Positions 42,191-53,485 are shown, counted from the stretch's first letter. The stretch is DNA of 64,000 nt from Spodoptera frugiperda (GCF_023101765.2 NC_064236.1:21016571-21080570), one strand, 5' to 3'. The notes: generated by a model not told the origin, from the sequence alone. Program-made: numbers and translations.

Positions 42191-43234
42191 TAATCAAGTT
42201 ATATCACGAAATTCGGCAACTTTACTGCATCAAAACATAGCAGGTCTACTAAACAAAAGAGAGTTAATTGAGGTATGTTTAAATGAATATTGTAACAAAG
42301 ATCGTAGTATAGATATCTTGTGTTTTTCGGAAACGTTCATAAAGTCTGGTGATGAGGTAAATTTAACATTTAAGAAATACAATTTAGCTGCTTGTTTTTC
42401 GAGGCAAGAAACCAAACGAGGTGGTGTATGTATCTTGACGCATAAATCACTGGACTTTAAGAACATAAATTACTTGAAAGACCTTTGTTGTGAAAAAATA
42501 TTTGAGTGTTGTGGAATAGAGATTCCAGCTTTTCAATGCATAGTCATATGTTTGTATAGAATACCAAAGTCAAGTGCAATAATTTTTTTGAAAAGTTAGA
42601 GTCGTTACTATATAAGCTACAGTTAAAACATCATAAGAAAATAATTATAACTGGCGATTTAAATATTGACACACTAAAAGACAATAAAGACTCATCAAAA
42701 CTCATTGATTTGATGTCTAATTACGGGTATCAGATACACATTAACAATCCAACACGACTCAATGCATGTATCGATCACATCATAAGTAATATTGATAAAG
42801 CAGTAGGTACTACTCATGAACTTTTTCTATCTGATCATAATACTTGTCAGATGCTTAAGTTTCCAATACAAGAGCAGAAACCTAATTTAGATTTTTGGTA
42901 CTGTATGGTTAGAGATTACTCATATGAAAATATAACAAAGTTTAAAGAAGCAATTGGGTCGCTATCATGGAGTGATGTATATTGTGATACTGATGCCAAT
43001 AGAGCTTTCAATACTTTCCATGATTTATTTACTTTATTCTATAATTTGTGTTTTCCTTTAAAAAAATTAAAAATAATTGCTAATGTAACCTCACCCAAAT
43101 GGATCACTAAAGGTATCAGAATATCATCTAAAAAAAAGAGAGAACTTAAAAGAAAATGTCATCAAAAAAATAACAATCATGCAAAAGAAATGTATACAAA
43201 ATACTGTAAAATATTCAAAAAATCTATGTCATTG
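42162..43234 (+). pseudogene. LINE ORF2 endonuclease domain, 3' part of ORF2 missing
   Basis: Starts at ATG 42162. 42162-42590 gives LLHQNIAGLLNKRELIEVCL, ILCFSETFIK and ETKRGGVCILTHKSLD. A one-base shift near 42575 leads to IIITGDLNIDTL and, later, NPTRLNACIDHIISNI and LFLSDHNTC. These are the N-x-x-G, S/T-E-T, G-D-x-N, D-H-I and S-D-H motifs of AP-type endonucleases. A basic linker follows, then the sequence stops at 43234 where the fold-back structure begins. No RT domain remains. Such 3'-truncation is unusual, because LINEs normally lose the 5' end. Confidence 0.8.
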
Positions 43235-45168
43235 GGCGGAATCTGACCCGGTCGCGGACACGAATGAAAATGATATCAAATGAAAGAGTATAAATTTATT
43301 TAACATTAGGTATGATTATTTTTTTAATCCATGGGACAAAAAAGTTAGAACCAAAAATAGACGAAATTAAGTCGCAACTTTGACATACTTCCCAAATCGA
43401 TTAATGAAGCTGAAAATTGGCATAGATGTTAACTACATGATTATAAACAAAATGTCAAAAATCCCCATCGATTAGACTTTTACCAAATGAAATATTCAAG
43501 GTCAAAAGGTCAAAATTACGGTTTTTTCTATTTTTCTCGAAAAGGACAAGTTTTATCGTACAAATATGTTCAACAGAGTTGTAGATCTTACAAGTTTTTA
43601 CAAAAATGGTTCATCACTTTTACCCTTACGACTGTCCATTCGTGAGATATCGCGGTTTTAATGAAATAAAACGTATTTTATATAATACTCGCAGGGTTTT
43701 ACTGCTGCTCGGCTCCTATTAATTGTAGGTAGCATGATGTTTTATAGCTTATAGCATAATTCGATAAATGGACTAACTAACTCGGAAAAAAAAACACTTC
43801 GATTCAGACTACTAGTTCTGGAGATTAGCGTGTTCTATAAACTTTTTGTTCTTCAGCTTAAAATATTAGTACTACTTTTCCGCAGTTTCAATCGATGCTG
43901 GCCTTCTATTAAGCATAGCCTAATGTTTCATTAATTATAACCTACCTCAATAATTAATGGACTATCAAACACAAGAGCAATAATTCGATTCGATGTTGTA
44001 GTTCTGGAGGTGTGCTCGTTCAAAGATACAAACTCTTTAGCTTATATATTAAGTTACTAAGTATTCCGGCGCTGTTTCAATCGCTCTGCTCAGTACTTGT
44101 AGACCATTATTATATTGTATTGAATAATCCATTCATCCAGGAAGCTTATAGGCTATAAAACATCACGCTATGATGATATACTAGGAGCCGAGCAGCGAGT
44201 AAAACCGCGGGAGTGGTACTTACGCGCTAATCTCCAGAACTAATACTGCGATTTTTTTTTTGGTTTTGGATAGTCTACTTATCGAGGAAGGTTAAGCTAT
44301 AAAATATTACGCGACGGTCAACAGGGGCCGAGCAGCGGATGAGACCAAGCAGGAGTTTTACTATTATTTGAAGCTGAAGAGTTTGTTTGAACGCACTAAT
44401 GTCTAGAACTACTGGTTCGCACCAAATTGTTATTTTTGTGTTGAATAAGTCCATGTATCGAGAAAGGCTATACGCTATAAAACATCTCGCTACAATTAAT
44501 AGAAGTAGAGTAGCAGATAAAACTATGCGGAAGTAGTATTAATATTTAAAGCAGAAGAATTTGTTTGAACACGCTAATCTCAAGAACTATTGACCTGCAT
44601 CGAATTATTCTTTTTGTGTTAAATAGTCCATTTGTTGACTACAATCAATAGGAGGAGGTAAAATCGCGTGGGAGATAGCGAGTCAAACTCATTGAGTTAT
44701 GTAAACTATGATTTATTTATTTAAAACCGTGATATCTCACGAATGAAAAGTCGTAAGACTAAAAATGATAAACCATTTTTGTAGAAAATTGTATGATATA
44801 CAACTGTGTCGAACATATTTTAACGATAGAACTTGCCGTTTTCGAGAAAAATTGAAAAAACCATAATTTTGACCTTTTAACCTTGAATATTTTTTTTACC
44901 AAAAGTGAGATCGATGAGGATTTTTGACATTTTGTTTATAATGGTGCACTTAACGTTTATGCTATTTTTCAGCTCTATGCGAATTATGTTAAGGATATTA
45001 ATCACGCCAAATAAATAATTATGTAAAAGTTTATTTTTCTCCACTCTCCCACATCCCACAAGAAAGCGACCCTTACCATGATAAACTAGACACATTTTAT
45101 TCATATATCCTGACAATTTCATTTCTGTCCGCCGTGGGTTTTTTTTCATACTATTTGCCCATTGACCA
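43235..45168. mobile_element. Fold-back structure with ~430-bp inverted arms
   Basis: Left arm 43235-43665 and right arm 44728-45168 are imperfect reverse complements; matching phrases include TTTCTCGAAAAGG/CCGTTTTCGAGAAA, AGGTCAAAATTACGG/CATAATTTTGACCTT and ATTCGTGAGATATC/GATATCTCACGAAT. The loop (43680-44720) holds tandem Helitron-type units. No transposase is encoded. Single arm-like copies are at 36950-37215 and 60363-60665. Confidence 0.7.
43685..44700. repeat. Head-to-head tandem arrays of Helitron-type units
   Basis: About two and a quarter units run in minus orientation (43690-44110), then about three and a half in plus orientation (44113-44690). Units are about 170-190 bp and each matches the 195-bp element at 762-956 and 46018-46213, with markers such as GAGCCGAGCAG, GAAGTAGTA and TTGTTTGAAC. 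They are clearly diverged from each other. Confidence 0.75.
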
Positions 45169-45170
45169 TT

Positions 45171-45280
45171 GGGTTCTTCTTTAATTTCTAATTCTCAAAT
45201 CCATCAAGCCGTTTACATACATATTCTCGAAAAACATAACCCTCCTTCTGGCGCAGTCGGGTAACTAGTGGTGTAGCTAT
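45171..45280 (+). repeat. LTR-element leader fragment, second copy
   Basis: Base-for-base copy of 39689-39797, including TGGCGCAGTCGGGTAA and the same junction with the TIR element. Both copies therefore come from one joined ancestor. Confidence 0.6.
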
Positions 45281-46002
45281 AAAGGAGATTGTCCAAAGCT
45301 GGCCATTTTTAAACAGGTTGCTCAACAAAAATGTTATTTACCAATAATTTTATTTACATTATTTTTAGTAAATGTCTGTTGCTAATAACTTTGTACGAAT
45401 TAGCATTATAAAAAATCGTTTTTTTTTGGTATTTGTTATGATAAGACCAAGTCAGTTGGCTTAGAATTTGACTTCAGTGCTGCCGATCTGCTGTCAATCT
45501 TTTGTGTTTTTCGTCAAAATGACTTTTGAATGTTTGTTCTTTTGCATTGTGTGTGTTGCAACTGCAGTTTAACGCGTGGGAAAAAAACAAAATAGACACA
45601 TTAGTAGGAAGGGCAGCCATAAAACAATTTTGCTGCAACTGCATGATGGGCCGTAGAACAATAGGTGTGCACTGTGCACATATTGTATTGAATATTATTT
45701 GGTTTTTGAGCTGGGCAAGGTACCAGGAAAATATTAATCCACCTGCCCAGTTCCTTGACCATATTTTAATTACATATGAATCGGATTAATAATGCATTTT
45801 AATAGAAAAAAAAATATCTATTTCATGCATAACCAGTTTCAATAAAATGTAAAAATATATCTAAATATAAATCTTGATACAAAACAACAAAGTTTGTATC
45901 TTCATTCTTACTGAGATGATCTATCAAATCAAACATTTATTATTAGCTGAACTACTTGTTTAAAAATAGCCAAAGTCCCATATAAGTTGGTCAGTCCCCT
46001 TT
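45281..46002 (+). mobile_element. TIR element with transposase 3' end, copy 2 (722 bp)
   Basis: Ends AAAGGAGATTGTCCAAAG and (complemented) AAAGGGGACTGACCAAC resemble those of copy 1. A frame open to 45789 encodes FCCNCMMGRRTIGVHCAH then IIWFLSWARY and PAQFLDHILITYESD-stop. The CxC...GxRTxGxxxH pattern looks like a SWIM-type zinc-binding end of a transposase family seen in insects. Only this C-terminal 60 residues remains, so the element is a deletion derivative. I cannot name the superfamily with certainty. Confidence 0.65.
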
Positions 46003-46017
46003 ACTTCAAAGTACCTA

Positions 46018-46213
46018 TCTATACTAATATTATAAAGCTGAAGAGTTTGTTTGTTTGTTTGAACGCGCTAATCTCCGGAACTACTGGTCCGATTTGAAAA
46101 AATATTTTTGTGTTGGATAGTGCATTTATTGAGGAAGGCTATAGGCTATTAAACATCACGCTATGATCAATAGGAGCCGAGCAGAGCGGGTGAAACCGCG
46201 CGGAAGTAGCTAG
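46018..46213 (+). mobile_element. Non-autonomous Helitron-type element (196 bp, complete)
   Basis: A^TC start at 46018 (TCTATACTAATATTATAAAG), a CCGCGCGG-containing 3' end, CTAG at 46210-46213 and a T after it. Counterpart on the minus strand at 762-956. Confidence 0.8.
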
Positions 46214-46306
46214 TGTATTATAATAACAGAGTATGGAAACTATCATAATTACAAGACGTCATCTGACAGTTAAAAATTCATGTCAAAAGTGCTCCTTATA
46301 AGATAA

Positions 46307-47338
46307 CTAGCTTTTGCCCGCAACTTCGTCCGCGTGGTTGTGTCAGTGGTTTGTGATCAAAATGCTGCCGTATGTCATGTAAAATGTAAATTACTTGAGA
46401 ATATGTTTTACTGTTAGCATTTTTAAAGATATGTATTTCATAGAGACCACGGCCGCCGATTCATCATTTTATAATCATGATGAAAAGTAGCCAAGGTTAT
46501 CTATATTATTATCCTTTAATTTACCATATATTACCTATCAATAAAAAATACATTGTTTCGTTGTTATATTTCATAAAAAACATTAGTGGAAGCGTAACCT
46601 CAAGACAAACAGGGTTACTTTCGCATTCAAAACATTAGTATGGTAGTAGGGATATTGGCGATTAAAATAAGTAGGTACCTAGGTACAAATCGAACGCAAG
46701 TGAAGCTGCAGGCAACGTATTAACAAAAATGACGAATTTTCAAGCACACATTAATCTCCTCTAACAACCATTCTACACCTTCTACCCTTTTTATTCGCTA
46801 TAAATAGTAACCTATGTTCTTTCGTTTCTCATTAAGTGTCTAAATACAAAGTTTCACTGTTACAGCTTTAAAAATGACAAATGTTTATATAACCATTCAT
46901 CCCCTATTTTTACCCACTCTCCCCTATATTTTTGCAATAAAATGTAGCTTATGTTCTTTCGTTTATCATAAAGTGCCTAAATACAAAGTTGCACTGTTAC
47001 AGCTTTAAAAATGACGAATTTACATATGAACAGTCATCTCCCCTTTTTACCCATTCTGCCCTATTTTTTTGCAATAAAAAGTAGCCTATGTTGTTCCTCA
47101 GGGTCTATTCTATCTCTGTACAGAGACAGTAAAGTAACTCTGTATCTCAGACACAGTTACTTTCGCATTTATAATATTAGTAGGGATTCTGTGCTCCAAC
47201 GCACACTGCTTTGATATTTTCTCGCCGTAAAAACAATCCTTGAACTTCGACGAATATAAAAAAAAATTGGCCAAATTGGTCCAGGCGTTCTTGAGTTATG
47301 CGCTTACCAAAACATTTAGTGATTCATTTTATATTATA
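46307..47338 (-). mobile_element. Helitron-type element of about 1 kb with internal tandem units
   Basis: The minus-strand 3' end is CTAG (46310-46307) after a GC-rich hairpin; the 5' side near 47338 matches the 5' end at 2485. Inside, a unit of about 145-165 bp (marker CACTGTTACAGCTTTAAAAA) occurs at least twice between 46800 and 47060. No protein. Confidence 0.6.
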
Positions 47339-47876
47339 GAAGATAACTGTTGCAAAACCTTGCTAAGATTGTGGAAAGTTTGAGTTGGTGGACTCTTTGA
47401 GTGTCTGGTGATCTGTGGGAGTGTTGGTGCAGTGATTAATGTAATAAATCGCCCAAAACAAATACATCCAGCGAAGAGCTTATCCAAAAATTGTTTACCA
47501 CCCTCAACATGTCACACAATTTTGGAAAACGTTTGAACTAAGGGGTGTGGGCAATATACAGCTGCACAAATTGTTAGCGCTTGAGGACAGACCCAGTTGC
47601 GACTCATTGCCAGCACATTCTCGGAAGAAATCCCAACATCATCAGCGAGAGTTGCTCGTAGTACCTACTTGTGGCGCTTGCGGAAACAGTGAGACTGCTA
47701 CGCCGAGTGACTCAAGTTCAAATCTGAGCGGCAGTTACACTTTTTGTCTTCTGTATTTGTTTTATTTTGCTGTTTACATTTTTTATCGCTATTTAATGTC
47801 TCAAAATAGTGTTACCTCTTCCAAAGTTAATAATAATTTTCGCCATGCTCAGTCAAAACCTGACATGCATAAATAA
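47339..47876 (+). other. Unassigned sequence with a 109-codon open frame
   Basis: The frame at 47547-47876 (starts MGNIQLHKLL, ends SKPDMHK) has one hydrophobic segment (CLLYLFYFAVYIFYRYLM, about residues 68-85) and a CGACGN phrase. I recognise no family. It ends where the tail of a repeat begins, so it may be part of that repeat. Confidence 0.25.
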
Positions 47877-47995
47877 ATGATAAATGATAAATGATATTTA
47901 TTTCTGTAAATAGATTATAAAATAACACTTTTACACGTCAATATTTCAAATAGCTAGATGAAGCCGGCATTTCCTATCCGACTACTCTGATTTGT
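47877..47995 (-). repeat. Tailed interspersed repeat, copy 3 (tail end only)
   Basis: Starts with three AAATGAT units and matches the tail end of 38975-39590. Confidence 0.65.
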
Positions 47996-48084
47996 TCTGT
48001 TACAGCAGGCCATTCGCCTTTGATCAGTACTGTGGTGCAACTTGGAAAGGTCGTTTCTAGTAACTTATAAAATTAAAACTACGT

Positions 48085-48300
48085 TTAAAAACCGACTTCC
48101 AAAAACTAAAATCCATTTAAAACTCAATTTTTTTTAAATTCCCTAAAACTATTAAACTAAAAAGCAAAAAATAAAATGAAAACTACATACTTTTAAGAAA
48201 AACGACGTCCAAAAACTAAAAACCCTAAACTAAAAACCTTAAACTAAAATCCAAAAAATAACTATCATTGTAGGTACTGCTAGTTTAGAAGTCGGTGCCA
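48085..48300. repeat. Possible small TIR repeat (ACCGACTTCC ... GAAGTCGGT)
   Basis: AACCGACTTCC at 48089 faces GAAGTCGGTGCC at about 48289. Between are A-rich direct repeats (CCAAAAACTAAAA, CTTAAACTAAAA). Weakly supported. Confidence 0.4.
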
Positions 48301-48573
48301 CAAATACTAAACAAAATTATATTAAAACCTAAGCAGATACATATTATTATACAATGTAGGTATAGGTAGTATCGGTAAGTTATATTTTGTTATGAAGTTG
48401 TGGGTACCGATGGGTTGTCTATCCTCTCAATAATTAAACTGTAGTAGTGGAAAAAATGTACAAATTTGCGCCTCAGTTCCTACGTGTCCAGGCCCACCAT
48501 GCCAGAAACAAACAATGACGGATATAAATATGGATAATATCCATATTGACGTTTATATATAAAACGTGCAAAC
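48301..48573. other. Unassigned short interval
   Basis: No ORF or family recognised; lies where the LINE ORF2 3' end would be expected but does not match one. Confidence 0.3.
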
Positions 48574-50945
48574 TTACGCTGAATTGTTTTCAATCATAAG
48601 TGTATACAACTTTTCTTGTGGATTCCATATAACTAAGTTATATTCCAATTTACTTCGAACATATGCGTTATAGACAAGCTTAATGGTATTTAAGTTACTA
48701 AAATTATAAGATGTTCTTATTATATAACCTAAGGCTCTACTAGCATCTTTGGATATTTTAATTATGTGCTCGTGAAAGTTTAATTTACAATCCAGTGTAA
48801 CGCCCAGATCTCGTATAGTTGCATCGCGTTCAATTGGTGTACCTGCTAATTCATATGACATTATGACAGGAGATCTAAAACGAGTAAACGTAATTGACTT
48901 ACATTTGGTGATATTAAATGATAACTTATTTCTTTCACTCCACCTAACGACTGCATCAATGTCACTCTGCAACTGCTTACAATCCGAGATATCAGAGATT
49001 GAGCGAAATAGTTTTAGATCGTCAACGAACATAAGACACTCTGTATCCGTCAAAACCCTAGGCAAATCATTAATCATGATGAGAAACTGTGTCGGCCCTA
49101 ATGTACTACCTTGGCTTACTCCCGACCTTGTGTAATATTCTTGTGATCGGAAGTCACCCATTCTCACGTACTGCTTCCGGTCCCTTAGATAATCTGCCAT
49201 GAACCTAAGGAGTTGCGACGAGAAGCCAACAGATGCAAACTTTGTTAGTAGAATATCATTGTCTACTAGATCGAAGGCTTTAGAAAAATCAAAATATGCT
49301 GCATCAATTTGACCACCAGCTATCATTTTATTACTAGCGTAGTCTACAAAATTTATGTGATTAGTTAGTGTCGAACGCGCTCGTCGAAAACCATGCTGGC
49401 TATCACTAAGAAGTCCCGACAACTGATTGATCAAAGAGTGATTGACAATGGATTCGAACAACTTTGCAACAACCGATAGAACAGCAATGGGTCTAAAAGT
49501 AGTGACTTCCATCGACGATCCATTTTTGGGTACAGGCGTTACCCTTGACACTTTCCATCTATTCGGATAGACACAGCTTTGCAGAGAGAGATTATATAAA
49601 TGAAGGAGAGGGGATTCGAAACTGGTTAAACAGTCCTTAATCAAGAAGGCAGGTATATTATCAGGACCAAACGCCGATGATGTCTTAAGCCTACGAACAG
49701 CCCGTCTTAAGTCAACAGCATTAACATTATTAATAATTATTCTGGATGCCGTGCCACAGTCCGCTGCATCTCTCTCAGCTGCCTCAGGATTCAGTGACGG
49801 AACATGATCATAAAACACAGAGCCGAAGTATTGTGCAAATGCGTCGACAGCGTCTTGGCCCATAACAACTTGGTTATTATAAACAAACTCCCTACTCTGT
49901 TGTCTCGTTGTTCGCTTGTCTTTCACATACTGCCAAAACGATGATGGATTTGTAGTTATATTATAATATAGAAAATAATTATTTTCTACTGTGCTTATAT
50001 ACTTCTTGTAGGCGGCATTAATTAGCGCTTTTACTCTACTTCTGTAATATTTGAATAATTCCCGGTTGCATAGCAGATTATGGATTTTGAACATTTTTAA
50101 ATTATAGTGCTTTAATTTGATGTAATGAATTATTTCACCGGTATACCAAACCGGATATACATACTTATTACTTAAATAATTTTTTTTCAGGGGGACATGT
50201 TCATTAATGACATTGTTCAATTTATCATAGAATATATCTACTGCTGCATCTATATCTCGTTCCTACAGAACCTCGGACCAATCCGAACCAGCTATGTGAG
50301 AATACAGATGCTGGAAATCTGCTTTACGAAAATTCCATTCAATATTTGGGCTATATATACTCGACTTTTAGACACTGGTTTTGCCAATGTCTGTTTTAAC
50401 GGCAAGAGTGAAATAAATATTTCGAGAGGGGGATGATAAGCGTCCACGGGGACTAGGGGCTCAGCATCAGATATCACGTTAACATTTTGTATGCTTATGT
50501 TTGTCAGTACAAAATCCAGAATGCAGCCAAATTTGTTGTGAACATTGTTACATTGACGTAATTTACAGTTATCAAGAAATACATCAAACTGCATCTTGAC
50601 AGAGTTGTTACACGATTTCAAGTTAAAGTCTCCAACAATTAAAAAAAAATCATAATCTGGATAAGTACCAATAGCATTCTCTATACAAGTTAATACACTT
50701 AGATATTGCTTTGTATTGTAACTAGGAAGCAAATACACAATAATAATAAATAGTTTGATATTTTTCCGCGTAACTATAGCAAGTATCAATTCCTTATCCT
50801 CAGTTAAATCATCAATATTTGTTATTTCTTTAACCTCATAGCAACTTTTTCCTGCCAACAGAACACCTCCCCAACCAACATCACCATGCCGATCTTTACG
50901 TAATACAGTGTAATCAGAAGTGAACACTTGGATTGACGAAGCCAT
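48574..50945 (-). pseudogene. LINE ORF2: endonuclease remnant and reverse transcriptase
   Basis: 50945-50300 has the endonuclease half (RKDRHGDVGWGGVLLAG, FFLIVGDFNLKSC). A stop/frame break near 50265-50290 separates it from 50220-48590, open for 540 codons: linker, then RT with FGPDNIPAFL, TPVPKNG, motif A AYFDFSKAFDLVD, motif B GVSQGSTLGPTQF, motif C CLMFVDDLKLF, and LGVTLDCKLNFHEHI. Motif C reads FVDD where this group usually has YADD. The 5' end of the endonuclease and the protein C-terminus are missing. It is of the Jockey/CR1 group, related to 35334-36402. Confidence 0.88.
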
Positions 50946-51284
50946 AAAAAACCAAAAACTTATATTTCAATAAAAAAATACACCCTTAAAAACAATGAGT
51001 TCCAGTTTGCTGTTTTCGTTTATGGAATGTGATATGTATTTTCTTTTGCCGAATAGTGATTGCGGATGTTCAGATAGGTGAAACCAACAAACAAAGCTAT
51101 GATACGAATGCAAAAAATGTAGTTTCCATTACATCCAAAAACAAAAAGGGCTGAGAGACTAAACTGTTGATTAAAAATATTTCTCATAGCGTTATGATAT
51201 TTCGTTGCATTTATTAACCTTGTTTTAAAAATAAAGTATCTCTTTTCTTAGCTGTCAAGCTAGTTTCGAGCCATTGCGCACTGT
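50946..51284. other. Unassigned interval
   Basis: AT-rich, no ORF or repeat end recognised. Confidence 0.3.
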
Positions 51285-51415
51285 CGCCTGTATACGATTA
51301 CCGTTCTGCGCGTACCTCATAGAGGCATCAGACCGCCACAGATGAGGTCTAGTAAGACCCGACCTGGAGCTGCGGACTGCCTGGTGGGGTACTGTGGCAG
51401 GAACAAGGTAGTTTT
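51285..51415 (+). repeat. R1-type LINE 3' UTR fragment
   Basis: CAGACCGCCACAGATGAGG, GGAGCTGCGGACT and AGGAACAAGGTAGTTTTT match the UTR at 33480-33600. It is cut by the copia LTR at 51416. Confidence 0.65.
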
Positions 51416-51593
51416 TGTTGAGTAACACAAGTTTAGTTTATTATTTGTTCCTGAAAATTTAACTAGGTGGCATGACTGTTTTTGATTGTCATTGTAACTG
51501 TGTCATTCTTGCTATGTATATCTTAATTATAATAAAAAGTTCTTTTTGGATATAAATACTGTTGTTTATTAAGAAATACTCCATAATCTAACA
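51416..51593 (+). mobile_element. Copia-type 5' LTR (178 bp), degenerate copy
   Basis: TGTTGAGTAACA ... CCATAATCTAACA, with TG...CA ends and an AATAAAA signal inside. The primer site GGTTATGGGCCCAG follows at 51594-51607; it is complementary to the anticodon arm of initiator tRNA-Met, the half-tRNA primer known for Drosophila copia. Confidence 0.8.
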
Positions 51594-51682
51594 GGTTATG
51601 GGCCCAGGTGGTTCTGTAATTGAAATCTAAAAGAAAATAGCAAAGAAAAAGTTACAATCGTATTTTGAGAAATAATCTCAAA

Positions 51683-51997
51683 ATGGAGTCCACGCGATCT
51701 ATGAACATGGATAAATTTGACGGAAATAACTTCAGACAATGGAAGTTTCAGATAAAATGTGCCCTGAAAGCAAAAGGGATTGATATTTCAGTGCCCAAAC
51801 CGTCTGAAAATAGTGTTGAATGGACAAAGAACGATGGCATGGCTATGTTCATCATTACATCTTCAATGGAACTCAAACAAATCACTCTAGTGGAAAATTG
51901 TGAAACAGCTCAGGAAATTATGACGAAACTAGAATCAATATATGACCAAAAGAGTGAGTTATGTAAAATGTACAACAAAGTGGGTTTTTGCAATTAA
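51683..51997 (+). pseudogene. Copia-type Gag N-terminus
   Basis: ATG at 51683. Contains MDKFDGNNFRQWKFQIKCAL, the start of copia-type Gag (F-D-G-x-N-F-x-x-W), and later TAQEIMTKLESIYDQKSE. At about 51960 the sequence passes within a few codons to a polymerase block, so the rest of Gag, protease and integrase are deleted. Gag would package the RNA; this fragment of about 95 residues cannot. Confidence 0.8.
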
Positions 51998-53340
51998 AAA
52001 TCGTTCATGTGCACGAGGTTTTAATCAAATTAAAGACATAGATTATCAAGAAATATTCTCTCCAATATACAACGTGTAATAAAAAGGGGTATACATATCA
52101 ATTACGGTTTCTAGATAACATAACAAACGATACGGGAAGGGTTTTTTAAACTCATGTTTTCATGGTACCAAGTTATGAATTTTTCAAATCGCGCCGGCTC
52201 GCGAATCAAAATTAGGTAGACAGGTACTAGGCGACCAGATTGACAGAAGAAATGTTTCGTAATATTAGCGAGTGATCACTATAGTGTTGTGACACGTTTG
52301 TATGATTTGAAATCAAGAACTATCCGATACCAAGTATTTGGTACTAATTTTTTTTTAAACATATTTTAAGCTGAGACTTTGTGTAGAGATTCTATTCAAC
52401 CTGTATTCATCAGGGCTTCTTGATGTATATGGGTATTTTGTTACACCCTGTATATCCAATACGACTCTATAAGAATTGTTCTTTCTATTGCAGCTAATTT
52501 TAATATAAATTAGAAATTCAACAATTTGATGTAAAAACTGCTTTTTTGAATGGGTACTTGGATGAGGATATTTTTATAGAAGTACCAGAAGGAATTACAT
52601 TTACACATGTATTTTAAAACTTAATAAATCATTGTATGGTCTGAAACAGGCATCCCGTTGTTGGAATAGAAGATTCACTGAATTTTTGGTTAAGTATGGT
52701 TTTGTGCAATCTCAGGCTGACTGTTGTGTTTATGTAGGTATTTTCAATGGGGTAAAAGTAATTCTAATAATTTATGTCGATGATGTACGTTTAGTTTCTT
52801 CTAGTTCCTCAATGATTAAAATAATTATGAAAGATTTGAAACAAGAATTTAAAATAAGGGAACTGAAATTGAAATATATTGTGGGAATGGAAATAGAGAC
52901 AGTAAATAATAGTATCTATATTTGTCAAAGGGATTACATAGAACAAATAAATAGAGAAGTTTTGTATGAGTAATCCTGTCAATACCCCGGCAGATGTAAA
53001 TGTTGTTATTTCAAAAAAAAAAATTGATGAAGATATTGTTAATTTTCCATACAGAGAAGCTATAGGCTCCTTATTATTTTTAAGTTCTGTTTCAAGGCCT
53101 GACATTTCTTTTGCTGTAAATGTTTTGAGTAGATATGTAAACAATCCAAGTCAGCAACATGTAAATGCACTTAAACGTGTTATTAGATACCTAATAAATA
53201 CCAAGGACTTATGTATAACTTATGGAGAAAGTAGTGATCTTACTGGCTATTCAGATTCAGATTTTGCAGGCGATATTAATTCGCGTAAGTCTACTACGGG
53301 CTACATTTTCATTTTGAATGGAGGACCAATAACATGGAGA
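51980..53340 (+). pseudogene. Copia-type RT and RNase H, decayed
   Basis: 51985-52065 holds WVFAIKNRSCARGFNQIKDI and EIFSPI, the RT start, which is broken by MITE copy C. It resumes at about 52515 with EIQQFDVKTAFLNGYLDEDI, then YGLKQASRCWNRRF and LIIYVDDVRLV (YVDD). A frameshift near 52965 leads to YREAIGSLLFLSSVSRPDIS and the RNase H start GYSDSDFAGDINSRKSTTGY. It ends at GGPITW, where another LINE fragment begins. It differs from the copia element at 59 kb, so there are two lineages. Confidence 0.85.
52068..52452. mobile_element. MITE family TACAACGTG, copy C (in copia RT)
   Basis: Ends TACAACGTGTAATAAAA and its complement with two mismatches, flanked by TA. A 7-bp TCCAATA also occurs on both sides (52061-52067 and 52455-52461). 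It interrupts the copia RT right after the F-S-P block. Confidence 0.82.
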
Positions 53341-53485
53341 CTATATTTTTGGGTATCACACTAGATGACAGATTACAATGGGGGCCCCACATAAAAGCAC
53401 TTTCGGGGAGACTAAGCTCAGCTGCTTATGCAGTCAGACAAATTAGGCAGTTAACGGATGTAAATACACTGTGCCATATCTCATT
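53341..53485 (+). pseudogene. LINE ORF2 fragment fused to the copia relic
   Basis: Plus frame reads FLGITLDDRLQWGPHIKALS then GRLSSAAYAVRQIRQLTDVN, the block after RT motif C in Jockey/I-group LINEs. It follows the copia frame directly and has no poly-A or target duplication that I can find. Confidence 0.65.
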
